From Xanthobacteraceae bacterium 501b (lineage in GTDB: Bacteria; Pseudomonadota; Alphaproteobacteria; Rhizobiales; Xanthobacteraceae): a stretch of DNA of 64,000 nt. Shown in pieces: positions 38,344-47,052 of the stretch (the stretch's first letter is position 1; every line of letters starts with the position of its first letter). Under the pieces are notes generated by a model, which saw only the letters and a program-made list of their open reading frames with translations, was not told the origin of the DNA and did no database searches. Both the position numbers and the translations under genes were made by a program. The stretch covers positions 1,798,001 through 1,862,000 of the forward strand of contig KB899087.1 in NCBI GenBank assembly GCA_000378025.1, given 5' to 3'.

Positions 38344-39828
38344 ATGATGCCTTCCCTGCTGCTTGACAAGCCCTCGCCCACGCGGCGCCTGCACCTCGCC
38401 CGCCACCTCCCCGGCGGCCGCCTTGTCGCGCGCCTTGGCGCCGGGCTGGCGCGGGGCGCCACGCTGCTGGCCGCCGCCGCGCTTCTCGCCCCCGCCGGGC
38501 CGGCGCAGGCCCAGAGCCGCTCGCCGGGCATCATCCGCGACGCCGAGATCGAAACGCTGATGCGCGACTATACGCGCCCGATCTTCAAGGCCGCCGGGCT
38601 GCAGCAGCAGAACATCCAGGTGGTGCTGGTCGGCAGCGACAGTTTCAACGCCTTCGTCGCCGACGGGCGGCGCATCTTCATCAATACCGGCGCGCTCAAG
38701 CAGTCAAAGGTGCCGAACGAGATCATCGGCGTGCTGGCGCATGAGACCGGCCATATCGCCGGCGGCCACCTCGCCAATATGCGCCAGCAGCTGGAGACGG
38801 CGCAGACCGCCTCCATCGTCGCCATGCTGCTGGCCGCCGGCGGTGTCGCGGCCGGCGCGGCGAGCGGCGCCAATATGGGCGGGGCAGCGGCCGGCGCGGT
38901 CATGGCCCCGCAGGAAGTCATCCGCCGCACCCTGCTGTCCTATCAGCGCGGGCAGGAAGCCTCCGCCGACCAGGCGGCGGTGAAGTACCTCACCGCCACC
39001 AAGCAGTCGGCCAAGGGCATGCTGACGACGTTCGAGCGCTTCCAGAACGACCAGATGTTCCTGAGCCAGCGCATCGACCCCTATGTGCTCAGCCACCCCA
39101 TGGCCACCGAGCGCATCGCGCTGCTGACGGAGATGGCGAAGAAGAGCCCCTATTACGACGCCAAGGATTCGCCCGCCCTGCAGGCCCGGCACGACATGAT
39201 GCGGGCGAAGCTCGTCGGCTTCACCCAGCCGCCGGACTCGGTGAGCCGCACCTATCCGCGCTCGGACAATTCGATGCCGGCGCGCTACGCGCGGGCCATT
39301 TCCGGCTACCGCTTCGGCAGCATTCCCGACGCGCTGAACCAGATCGATTCGCTGATCGCCGAGCAGCCGAACAACCCCTATTTCTACGAGCTGAAGGGCC
39401 AGGCGCTGCTGGAGGCCGGGCGGGCGCGCGAGGCGGTGCCGCCGCTGCGCCGCGCGGTGGCGCTGTCGGACGGCAACCCGCTCATCCGCATGCTGCTCGG
39501 CCAGGCGCTCGTCGCCAACGAGGACAAGGCCTCGATGGAGGAGGCGGTGCGCGAGCTGACCTTCAGCCTGCAGCGCGAGCCGTCCTCGCCGGCCGGCTGG
39601 CGCTATCTTGCCATGGCCTATGGCCGCAAGGGCGACATTCCCAATGCCGACCTCGCCTCGGCGCAGGCCGCCTATATGAGCGGTGATTTCCGCCTCTCGC
39701 GCGAACTGGCGACAAGGGCCCGCAACGGCTTCAAGCTCGGCACGCCGGGCTGGCTGAAAGCGGACGACATCGTCAACTACAAGCCGCCGGTCGATCGCAA
39801 CGCCCGCAGCAAGAAAGCCGGCCCATAA
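38344..39828 (+). CDS. M48 family metalloprotease with TPR-like tail (BepA-like)
   Basis: 494 residues: N-terminal hydrophobic export signal (ARGATLLAAAALLAPAGPAQA), then an M48 domain with zinc motif HETGH (133-137) and the downstream EASAD third ligand. A helical tail follows with TPR-like repeats (YFYELKGQALLEAGRAREAV, PLRRAVALSDGNPLIRMLLGQAL). BepA homologues act in the periplasm on outer-membrane protein and LPS assembly. The start could be 38344 or 38347; earlier codons precede the signal peptide unnaturally. It is immediately followed by the DsbA-like gene. Confidence 0.9.
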   Translation: MMPSLLLDKPSPTRRLHLARHLPGGRLVARLGAGLARGATLLAAAALLAPAGPAQAQSRSPGIIRDAEIETLMRDYTRPIFKAAGLQQQNIQVVLVGSDSFNAFVADGRRIFINTGALKQSKVPNEIIGVLAHETGHIAGGHLANMRQQLETAQTASIVAMLLAAGGVAAGAASGANMGGAAAGAVMAPQEVIRRTLLSYQRGQEASADQAAVKYLTATKQSAKGMLTTFERFQNDQMFLSQRIDPYVLSHPMATERIALLTEMAKKSPYYDAKDSPALQARHDMMRAKLVGFTQPPDSVSRTYPRSDNSMPARYARAISGYRFGSIPDALNQIDSLIAEQPNNPYFYELKGQALLEAGRAREAVPPLRRAVALSDGNPLIRMLLGQALVANEDKASMEEAVRELTFSLQREPSSPAGWRYLAMAYGRKGDIPNADLASAQAAYMSGDFRLSRELATRARNGFKLGTPGWLKADDIVNYKPPVDRNARSKKAGP

Positions 39829-39864
39829 ATGGCCGCGCCCGCCCCCTTCCCCCTGGAGAACCCC

Positions 39865-40650
39865 ATGTCGTCCCTCAGCCTCTTCCGCCGCGCCGGCCGC
39901 GCGACCCTCGCGCTCGGCCTAGCCGCCGGCCTGCTGCTCGGCGCGGCCCACACGCCCGCCTCGGCACTGGACGACGCCCAGCGCAAGGAATTCGAGGGCG
40001 TGATCCGCGAGTATCTCGTCAACAATCCCGAGGTGATCCAGGAGGCGATCATGGTGCTCCAGAAGCGCCAGGCCGCCGCCGAGGCCAAGCAGCGCGAAAC
40101 CGCCGTGGCCGAGCTCAAGCCGCGCATCTACGACACCACGCGCGGCATCGTGGTCGGCAACCCGCAGGGCGACGTCACGCTGGTGGAGTTCTTCGATTAC
40201 AATTGCGGCTACTGCAAGCGCGCGCTGGCCGACCTGACCGAGCTGATCCAGGGCGACCCGAAGCTGAAGGTCATCCTCAAGGAATTCCCGGTGCTCGGGC
40301 CGGGCTCGGTGGAAGCCGCGCGGGTCGGCGTCGCGGTGCGGCTGGCGGCGCCGGACAAGTATTTCGACTTCCACAAGAAGCTGCTCGGCGAGCGCGGGCA
40401 GGTCAACAAGGACAAGGCGATCGAGGCCGCGCTGGCCGTCGGAATCAACAAGGCGGCGCTGGAGAAGGCGCTGGAGAACCCCGAGGTGAACGCCACGCTG
40501 CAGGACGACCTGCAGCTGGCCGAAGCGCTCGGCATTGACGGCACGCCGAGCTATGTGCTGGGCGACCAGGTGGTGGTCGGCGCGGTCGGCCATGACCAGC
40601 TCAAGGGCGCCATCGCCTCGGTGCGCAGCTGCGGCAAGACCCAGTGCTGA
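39865..40650 (+). CDS. DsbA family thiol-disulfide oxidoreductase
   Basis: Periplasmic thioredoxin-fold protein, 261 residues: signal peptide (FRRAGRATLALGLAAGLLLG ... ASA), a helical N-terminal segment (IREYLVNNPEVIQEAIMVLQ), and active site CGYC (Cys114-Cys117) in FFDYNCGYCKRALADL, with cis-Pro in DGTPSYVLG. The N-terminal helical part and CGYC resemble the alphaproteobacterial DsbA/ScsC-like (DsbD gamma-independent) group. Start ATG 39865 has TGGAGA before it; an ATG at 39829 directly after the M48 stop would add 12 residues. Probably co-transcribed with the protease. Confidence 0.9.
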   Translation: MSSLSLFRRAGRATLALGLAAGLLLGAAHTPASALDDAQRKEFEGVIREYLVNNPEVIQEAIMVLQKRQAAAEAKQRETAVAELKPRIYDTTRGIVVGNPQGDVTLVEFFDYNCGYCKRALADLTELIQGDPKLKVILKEFPVLGPGSVEAARVGVAVRLAAPDKYFDFHKKLLGERGQVNKDKAIEAALAVGINKAALEKALENPEVNATLQDDLQLAEALGIDGTPSYVLGDQVVVGAVGHDQLKGAIASVRSCGKTQC

Positions 40651-40836
40651 TTTCCCAGCTGCCCGCCCAGTGCTGAGCTTTTACTGAACGGATCCCCCCG
40701 CCGGCGGCTGATAGTGTTGCCGGCCGGGGATAATCCTGCGGAAAGCGCGGCGGGGCTTGGCGCGGGGCTAGCCATTGCCTATAACCCCGCGGCCGTCCCG
40801 GCATGGGGCCGCCGGCGGCTGGCTGAATGAGGCGCG

Positions 40837-41280
40837 ATGCCCGACACGGTGCATGTTCTCAACGGACCGAACCTCAACCTGCTCGGCACGCGCGAGCCGG
40901 AGGTGTACGGCCGTGCGACCCTCGCCGATGTCGAAGCCGCCTGCCGCGCCGCCTGCGAGCGCCACGGGCTGCAACTCGTGTTCCGCCAGAGCAACCATGA
41001 GGGCGAGCTCGTCACCTTCCTTCAGGAAGCGCGCGGCTCGCGCGGCGTGGTGCTGAACGCGGCCGCCTACACCCATACGTCCGTCGCCCTGGCCGACGCC
41101 ATCAAGGCGGTCGGCCTCATTGTCGTCGAAGTCCACCTGTCCAACGTCTTCGCGCGCGAAGCCTTCCGCCATCATTCCTATATCTCGCCGGTCGCCCGTG
41201 GGGTGATCTGCGGCCTGGGGATCGATGGCTACCGGCTCGCCATCGACGCGCTTGCCACCGCCGGTGGCAGGATCAGCTGA
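40837..41280 (+). CDS. aroQ: Type II 3-dehydroquinate dehydratase
   Basis: Third step of the shikimate pathway. 147 residues starting [21 protein letters not shown]: the catalytic Arg in GTREPEVYG and Tyr of the lid, then [42 protein letters not shown] with the catalytic His. The dodecameric type II enzyme. First gene of an aroQ-accB-accC set, an order common across bacteria, with 30 bases to accB. Confidence 0.96.
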   Translation: MPDTVHVLNGPNLNLLGTREPEVYGRATLADVEAACRAACERHGLQLVFRQSNHEGELVTFLQEARGSRGVVLNAAAYTHTSVALADAIKAVGLIVVEVHLSNVFAREAFRHHSYISPVARGVICGLGIDGYRLAIDALATAGGRIS

Positions 41281-41310
41281 GGGAGACGGGCGAGCGACCG
41301 TCACGGGATC

Positions 41311-41790
41311 ATGATGAAAACCAACAAGCCGAACATCGACCCCGCGCTGGTGCGCGAGATCGCCAACCTGCTCTCCGAAAGCGACCTCACCGAGATCGAG
41401 GTGCAGCAGGAAGATTTGCGCATCCGCGTCGTCCGCGCCCCGCCGACCGTCTATGCCGCCGCCCCGGTGGCGGTTGCGCCCGCCCCGGCGGCGCCCGCCC
41501 CCGCGCCGGTGCCCGCCGCGCTGGCGCCGGCGGCTGTGGACGATGTCTCCAAGCATCCCGGCCTCGTCACTTCGCCGATGGTGGGCACCGCCTATCTCGG
41601 CCCGGAGCCCGGCGCCAAGTACTTCATCGATGTCGGCTCGGTGGTGAAGGAAGGCCAGACGCTGCTCATCGTCGAGGCGATGAAGACCATGAACGCGATT
41701 CCCGCGCCCCGCGCCGGCACCGTGACCCGAATCCTCGTGGAGAATGCGCAGCCGGTCGAATATGGCGAGCCACTCCTGATCATCGAGTGA
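41311..41790 (+). CDS. accB: Biotin carboxyl carrier protein of acetyl-CoA carboxylase
   Basis: 159 residues: helical N-terminal SELTEIEV-like region ([20 protein letters not shown]), a Pro/Ala linker (residues about 48-75, [20 protein letters not shown]), and a biotinyl domain with the acceptor lysine in VEAMKTMN (Lys125). It carries biotin between AccC and AccAD in fatty-acid synthesis. The first Met may be 41311 or 41314. Followed 10 bases later by accC. Confidence 0.96.
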   Translation: MMKTNKPNIDPALVREIANLLSESDLTEIEVQQEDLRIRVVRAPPTVYAAAPVAVAPAPAAPAPAPVPAALAPAAVDDVSKHPGLVTSPMVGTAYLGPEPGAKYFIDVGSVVKEGQTLLIVEAMKTMNAIPAPRAGTVTRILVENAQPVEYGEPLLIIE

Positions 41791-41800
41791 GGCGCGCCTG

Positions 41801-43153
41801 ATGTTCGGCAAGATCCTGATTGCCAATCGCGGCGAGATCGCCCTGCGCGTGCTGCGCGCCTGCAAGGAAATGGGCATCGCCACCGTGGCGGTTCATTCCA
41901 CCGCCGACGCCAACGCCATGCATGTGAAGCTGGCCGACGAGAGCGTGTGCATCGGCCCGGCATCGGCCAAGGACAGCTACCTCAACATTCCCGCCCTGCT
42001 CGCCGCCTGCGAGATAACAGGCGCCGAGGCGGTGCATCCGGGCTACGGATTCCTCTCCGAGAATGCGCGCTTCGCCGAGATCCTGATCGATCACGGCGTC
42101 GCCTTCATCGGGCCCAAGCCCGAGCATATCCGCGTCATGGGCGACAAGATCGAAGCCAAGCGCACCGCCAAGAAGCTTGGCATTCCGTGCGTGCCGGGTT
42201 CCGAGGGCGGCGTCACCTCCGATGACGAGGCGATCAAGGTCGCCAATGAGATCGGCTACCCCGTGCTGATCAAGGCCGCTGCCGGCGGTGGCGGACGTGG
42301 CATGAAGGTGGCGCGCTCTGAAGACGAGCTGTCCGCCGCCCTGTCCACCGCGCGTTCGGAAGCGCGGGCCAATTTCGGCGACGACGCGGTCTATATCGAG
42401 AAATATCTCGGCACGCCCCGCCACATCGAAATCCAGGTTTTCGGCGACGGCAAGGGCAATGCGGTGCATCTGGGCGAGCGCGACTGCTCGCTGCAGCGCC
42501 GGCACCAGAAGGTGCTGGAGGAAGCCCCCTCCCCGACCATCACCGCCGAGCAGCGCGCCCGCATTGGCGAGACCTGCGCCAAGGCGATGCGCGACATGAA
42601 GTATCTCGGCGCCGGAACCATCGAGTTCCTGTACGAGAATGGCGAGTTCTACTTCATCGAGATGAACACCCGCATCCAGGTGGAGCATCCGGTGACGGAA
42701 GCCATCACCGGCTTCGACCTGATCCGCGAGCAGATCCGCGTCGCGGCAGGCGAGGCGTTGAGCTTCACCCAGGACGATGTGGTGCTGAACGGCCATGCGA
42801 TCGAGTGCCGGGTCAACGCCGAGCACCCGCGCACCTTCCGGCCCTCGCCGGGCAAGATCGGCTACTGGCATGTGCCCGGTGGCCTCGGCGTGCGGATCGA
42901 TTCGGCGGTCTATCAGGGCTATTCGATCCCGCCCTATTACGACAGCATGATCGGCAAGCTGATCGTCCACGCCGCCACCCGCGAGGAGTGCCTGGCACGT
43001 CTGCGCCGGGCGCTGAACGAGTTCGTGGTGGAAGGCATCGAGACCACGCTGCCGCTGTTCCGCGAGCTGGTCGAGAATGACGACATCAAGCGCGGCGCCT
43101 ACGACATCCATTGGCTGGAGCATTTTCTGGCCGAAGGCGAACCGGGCGCCTGA
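41801..43153 (+). CDS. accC: Biotin carboxylase of acetyl-CoA carboxylase
   Basis: ATP-grasp enzyme, 450 residues. N-terminal [23 protein letters not shown], glycine-rich ATP lid [53 protein letters not shown] and ECRVNAEHP, all conserved AccC signatures. Full length. Third in aroQ-accB-accC. A family B repeat separates it from aat. Confidence 0.97.
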   Translation: MFGKILIANRGEIALRVLRACKEMGIATVAVHSTADANAMHVKLADESVCIGPASAKDSYLNIPALLAACEITGAEAVHPGYGFLSENARFAEILIDHGVAFIGPKPEHIRVMGDKIEAKRTAKKLGIPCVPGSEGGVTSDDEAIKVANEIGYPVLIKAAAGGGGRGMKVARSEDELSAALSTARSEARANFGDDAVYIEKYLGTPRHIEIQVFGDGKGNAVHLGERDCSLQRRHQKVLEEAPSPTITAEQRARIGETCAKAMRDMKYLGAGTIEFLYENGEFYFIEMNTRIQVEHPVTEAITGFDLIREQIRVAAGEALSFTQDDVVLNGHAIECRVNAEHPRTFRPSPGKIGYWHVPGGLGVRIDSAVYQGYSIPPYYDSMIGKLIVHAATREECLARLRRALNEFVVEGIETTLPLFRELVENDDIKRGAYDIHWLEHFLAEGEPGA

Positions 43154-43180
43154 GGCACCTGCGCGATCACCATTCGATCA

Positions 43181-43272
43181 ACGTCATGGCCGGGCTTGTC
43201 CCGGCCATTCACGTTTTTAGGACACGGGGCCTTGTAGAATTGTGGATGCCCGCCCCAAGGCCGGGCATGACG
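43181..43272. repeat. Intergenic palindromic repeat, family B (copy 4)
   Basis: GTCATGGCCGGGCTTGTCCC ... GGCCATTCACG on the left and GTGGATGCCCG ... GGCCGGGCATGACGG on the right, between accC and aat. Same architecture as the other family B copies. Confidence 0.83.
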
Positions 43273-43346
43273 GCGCCCCCCTTCCTGCTTGCCGTTTGCC
43301 CTGCCCCCGCCTTCACAGCGCCGCCCATCTCCGTCATGCTGGCGCG

Positions 43347-44027
43347 ATGTCACGCCCGCGCGAACACCAGGTCGAGATCACCCCGGAAGTGCTGCTGAAG
43401 GCCTATGCCTGCGGCATCTTCCCCATGGCCGAGAGCGCCGACGACCCCGGCCTCTACTGGATCGAGCCGGAACGGCGCGGCGTCATTCCGCTCGACGGCT
43501 TCGCCATTTCCAGCCGCCTCGCCCGCACCATCCGCTCGGACAAGTTCGAGATCCGCATCGACCATGACTTCGAGGCTGTGATCGACGGCTGCGCCGCCCC
43601 GGCCGACGGGCGCGGCTCGACCTGGATCAACCGGCGCATCCGCAAGCTCTATTGCGACCTCTATGCGCGCGGCCATTGCCATTCGGTGGAAGCCTGGCAG
43701 GACGGGGCGCTGGTCGGTGGGCTTTATGGCGTGCGGCTCGGGCGCGCCTTCTTCGGCGAGAGCATGTTCCACACCGCGCGCGACGCCTCGAAAGTGGCGC
43801 TGGTGCATCTGGTGGCGCGGCTGAAGAAGGGAGGCTTCGTGCTGCTCGACACCCAGTTCGTCACCGACCATCTGAAGAGCTTCGGCGCCATCGAGGTGCC
43901 GCGGCGCCAGTATCACCGCCTGCTGGCGCAGGCGCTGGAGGCGGGCGAGGGTGATTTCTACTGCTGGCCGCCGGGCGAGGCGATCACCGGGGCGGTCTGC
44001 TTGCAGTCGGTCAGCCAGACATCATAG
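43347..44027 (+). CDS. aat: Leucyl/phenylalanyl-tRNA-protein transferase
   Basis: N-end rule enzyme that adds Leu/Phe to proteins with N-terminal Arg/Lys, feeding ClpS/ClpAP. 226 residues: [27 protein letters not shown], the conserved [30 protein letters not shown] and [14 protein letters not shown]. Start ATG 43347 ([12 protein letters not shown]). The last 70 bases overlap the 3' end of the convergent DUF2155 gene. Confidence 0.94.
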   Translation: MSRPREHQVEITPEVLLKAYACGIFPMAESADDPGLYWIEPERRGVIPLDGFAISSRLARTIRSDKFEIRIDHDFEAVIDGCAAPADGRGSTWINRRIRKLYCDLYARGHCHSVEAWQDGALVGGLYGVRLGRAFFGESMFHTARDASKVALVHLVARLKKGGFVLLDTQFVTDHLKSFGAIEVPRRQYHRLLAQALEAGEGDFYCWPPGEAITGAVCLQSVSQTS

Positions 44028-44620
44028 ATCGGGTGCTCGACGCCGTGCAGGCCGGGGCTGGAGGCGAACATCCAGCCGCCGAACAGCGGCTCAACCTTGC
44101 CATCCAGCGAAATCTCCTGGATCTCGACAAAGCCGGTCGTGTTCTGCTGCTCGGTCTCGGGCCGCGTGTAGCAGGCGCGCGGGGTGATGCGCAGCGCGCC
44201 GAACTGCACCGTCTCGTTGATCGCCACGTCGAAGCTGGTGATGCGGCCGGTGATCTTGTCGAGGCCGGAAAACACCGCCGTGCGGTTCTCAACCTTCTGT
44301 TCCGGCGGCTGGATCACCTCGATATCGCCGCTGGGGCCGACGGTGGCCTGGCCCGGCACTTCCGCCGGGGCCTGCGCCGGGGCGCGCGGCGCCCCCGCAT
44401 CGGGGTCGTCCATGATCGAGGGCACGCCCACCCCGCCGGGCGGCGAATCGGGGTCCTGCACCGGCCCGTCCATCACGCCGGGGGGCGGTGCCAGCGGCTG
44501 CGATTCGACGCCGCCCTGCCAGCTCTGCTGGGCGGCGAGCGGGGAAGCGAACGCGGCAAACGCCACGGCGGCAAGCAGCGTGGACCGCAGGAAGGGTCGG
44601 AAGGCGGAAATGCCGTGCAC
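43958..44620 (-). CDS. DUF2155 domain-containing secreted protein
   Basis: 220 residues from a GTG start at 44620 (no ATG in frame at a sensible place). Signal peptide [28 protein letters not shown], a Pro/Gly/Asp-rich linker, then the DUF2155 domain: [44 protein letters not shown] ... [27 protein letters not shown]. Probably periplasmic with a disulfide between the two conserved cysteines. Function unknown; conserved beside the NDUFA12 gene in alphaproteobacteria. Its last 70 bases are antisense to the aat 3' end. Confidence 0.88.
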   Translation of the reverse strand: MHGISAFRPFLRSTLLAAVAFAAFASPLAAQQSWQGGVESQPLAPPPGVMDGPVQDPDSPPGGVGVPSIMDDPDAGAPRAPAQAPAEVPGQATVGPSGDIEVIQPPEQKVENRTAVFSGLDKITGRITSFDVAINETVQFGALRITPRACYTRPETEQQNTTGFVEIQEISLDGKVEPLFGGWMFASSPGLHGVEHPIYDVWLTDCKQTAPVIASPGGQQ

Positions 44621-44751
44621 CGGAAAGCCTCGCGAAGCGCACCAGCCCTCCGGCGCGCGCAGGGGGCCAAGATGCCGGGCAATGCGGCGATGTCGGGGCG
44701 GGCGCGAAAATGCCGCGCGCGGCCCCGCCTGCCCTGCCGGCGCGGCGAGCC

Positions 44752-45165
44752 TCACTCGGGCGTCCAGGCCTTGTAGTCGCCCGTCACTTCCGGGCGATGG
44801 CCGAAGCCGATGGCGGAGCCCGGCGGGTGATAGGCGTTGACCGTGCCGGTCGGGTTCGGCCGGTGCGGCTTTTCCCATTCATGCGCCACATAGGTTTCCT
44901 GGCTCGGCGGCACGTCGGAGCGCTGGTGCATCCAGGCGTGCCAGCCCGGCGGAATGGCGGTGGCCTCGGCGACGCCGTTATAGATCACCCAGCGCCGCTC
45001 GAAGCCGAGCGCGGGGTCGATCTTGCCGCCCTTGGTGCGGAAATAACGGTTGCCGAAATCGTCCGTGCCGACGAACTCCCCATACCGCCAGGTGTGGAAG
45101 CGCGTGCCCATGGTCTGGGCATTCCACCAGGTGAAGGTCTCGGTGATGAAGTCGGAAAGCTTCAC
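44752..45165 (-). CDS. NADH:ubiquinone oxidoreductase NDUFA12-family subunit
   Basis: 137 residues from GTG 45165 with AGGGA ribosome site: KLSDFITETFTWWNAQTMGTRFHTWRYGEFVGTDDFGNRYFRTKGG, ERRWVIYNGVAEATAIPPGWHAWMHQRSDVPP, the B17.2/NDUFA12 signature. It is an accessory subunit of Complex I that alphaproteobacteria share with mitochondria. An ATG at 45207 would add MFRARFTAGAGTIF and cannot be ruled out. It is upstream of the DUF2155 gene, same strand. Confidence 0.93.
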   Translation of the reverse strand: MKLSDFITETFTWWNAQTMGTRFHTWRYGEFVGTDDFGNRYFRTKGGKIDPALGFERRWVIYNGVAEATAIPPGWHAWMHQRSDVPPSQETYVAHEWEKPHRPNPTGTVNAYHPPGSAIGFGHRPEVTGDYKAWTPE

Positions 45166-45285
45166 GAAAATCGTCCCTGCGCCGGCCGTAAATCTCGCGC
45201 GGAACATGCCATCCGCACCGCCCGAAGTCCAGTCGCACAAAGTCCCGCCGCACGACGTCCCGCCGCGCACGCGCCGGCGCGGCGC

Positions 45286-46476
45286 TTAACCACGTCGGCG
45301 GAACTCGGTGGCGTAATAGGCCAGCGCCAGAACCAGCACCGCGCTGCCCGCCACCGTCACCGCGCTCCAGCCGCCCAGCGCATAAAGCGGGCTGGCCAGC
45401 GCCGAACCCAGCGCCCCGCCGAAGAAGAAGGTGGCGATATAGAGCGCGTTCAGCCGCGAGCGGATCTCCGGCGCCAGCATGAAGATGGCGCGCTGGCCGA
45501 ACACCAGATTGGCCGTCGCCGCGCAGTCGAGCACGATGGCGCCAAGCGCCAGCACTACCACCGAGGAGGTAGCGACGCCGAGCTGGGTGACGAGCAGGCC
45601 GGCGATCGCCAGCAGCAGCGCCGCCCCGGTCGCCAGCTTTGAGAATCCCCGGTCAGCCAGCCAGCCGGCAAGCGGCGAGACCACGACGCTGGCGGCTCCG
45701 GCCAGCGCGAACAGCGCGATGCCCTGCTGGCCAAGGCCGAAGGCGGGCGACGAGAGTTCCAGCGGCGCCGCGGTCCAGAACAGGGTGAAGGCGCCGAACA
45801 TCGCCGCCTGATAGGCCGCGCGCCGGCGCAGCACCGGCTGCGTCCGCAGCAGCGGTCCCAGCGAGCCGACGAGGCGGCGATAGCTGGAGCGCCCGCTCGG
45901 GCGGCGTGCCGGCAAGGCGAGCCGCAGTCCCACCGCCAGCGCCAGCATCGCCAGCGCGGCGATGAGGAACACCGCCCGCCAGCCGAACCAGTGCGCCAGC
46001 AGCGAGGAGACCGGCCGCGCCAGCAAGATGCCGGTCATCAGCCCGCTGACCACGCTGCCGACCTTGCGCCCGCGCTCTTCCGGCCGGGCGAGATGGGCGG
46101 CGAAGGGCACCGCCACCTGCGCCACCACCGAGCCGATGCCGAACACCAGCGCCGCCAACAGGAACAGCGCCGGCGCGGTGGCAACGAAGGCGACGCCCAG
46201 CCCCGCCGCCGCGCAGAGCAGGATGGCGCCGATCAGCCGGCGGTTCTCGACAATGTCGCCGAGCGGCACCAGCAGCAGCAGGCCCACGATGTAGCCCAGC
46301 TGCCCCACCGTGACGACGAGGCTCGCCAGCGTTTCGTCAAGCCCGATATCGTCGGCGATCAGCGCGATCAGCGGCTGGGCGTAATAGAGATTGGCCGCGC
46401 CGAGGCCGGCCGCCAGCGCCAGCAGGAAAAAGGTCAGGGCGCCGGCGGCGGGGGGCGCGACGGGGGCGGAGGTCAT
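45286..46476 (-). CDS. MFS transporter (drug/sugar efflux type)
   Basis: 396 residues with about 12 hydrophobic segments. The start motif AGLGAANLYYAQPLIALIADDIG and ETLASLVVTVGQLGYIVGLLLLVPLGDIVENRRLI (loop 2-3 signature) fit the arabinose-efflux-like DHA1 group (YNL/YgaY-like). The substrate is unknown. Start ATG 46476. Same strand as the NDUFA12 gene, 120 bases upstream of it. Confidence 0.88.
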   Translation of the reverse strand: MTSAPVAPPAAGALTFFLLALAAGLGAANLYYAQPLIALIADDIGLDETLASLVVTVGQLGYIVGLLLLVPLGDIVENRRLIGAILLCAAAGLGVAFVATAPALFLLAALVFGIGSVVAQVAVPFAAHLARPEERGRKVGSVVSGLMTGILLARPVSSLLAHWFGWRAVFLIAALAMLALAVGLRLALPARRPSGRSSYRRLVGSLGPLLRTQPVLRRRAAYQAAMFGAFTLFWTAAPLELSSPAFGLGQQGIALFALAGAASVVVSPLAGWLADRGFSKLATGAALLLAIAGLLVTQLGVATSSVVVLALGAIVLDCAATANLVFGQRAIFMLAPEIRSRLNALYIATFFFGGALGSALASPLYALGGWSAVTVAGSAVLVLALAYYATEFRRRG

Positions 46477-47052
46477 GCAATGGCCGGGTTGGATGGCAGG
46501 GTTGCTGCCATTTGAGCCCCCTCGCCGCCGCTGTCCAGATGCCGGTGGGTCAGCGCGGCCTTGCCAGCGTGCCAAGAGACAAAGGCGAAAGCCAAAACGT
46601 CACGCCATGCCCGTCATCCCCGCTGTCCACCGCCCGCGCGGAAAGACGCGATTGGCTCTGGACTCAGGGGCCGAATCCCCCACGGATTGTCGTTCGGCCC
46701 TGGCAGCCGGACTGTTGCATCACCATCTACATTTAGAGATTTTTCACATACTCCACACTAGAGTTTGTGACATCAGGTTGACGCGTAACAGGGAGTCGGC
46801 CAGTTTGGCGCCGTCGCCCGCAGCGTGTGTTTTGTGGGCCGGCATCATCCATATTGAAGCGGGCTCCAGCGCCGGTACCACCTTCCGGCGGGCGTTTGTG
46901 CGTGCCACGTGCGTAGCAACAACACACCGGAACGGTGCGGCCATTCGGCCGTTCGATTCCGGGATGACGGGGTTATGCGGACGCAGGTCCGAGGCTTTGA
47001 AGATCGACACGCGGGCCGCGGACAGGTCCGCCCGAACCGGGGACGAACCAGA
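46477..47052. other. Long upstream region of nrdJ
   Basis: 576 bases between the MFS gene and nrdJ with no convincing gene. It contains an AT-rich tract at 46714-46770 with a possible NrdR site. No B12-box (GCCACTG core) was found. The nrdJ frame is open from 46909, but that part is not protein-like. Confidence 0.6.
46755..46770. promoter_or_regulatory. Possible NrdR box upstream of nrdJ
   Basis: ACACTAGAGTTTGTGA has the ACAC-N8-GTGT layout of NrdR sites with one arm mismatch and a partly AT core. NrdR sites normally come in pairs spaced about three turns; I did not find a clear second copy, so the call is weak. It is about 283 bases before the nrdJ ATG. Confidence 0.3.

Noticed and set aside
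46477..47052. Cobalamin riboswitch before nrdJ
   Set aside because: No B12-box (GCCACTG core) or recognisable switch helices, and B12-dependent reductases are not usually under such switches.
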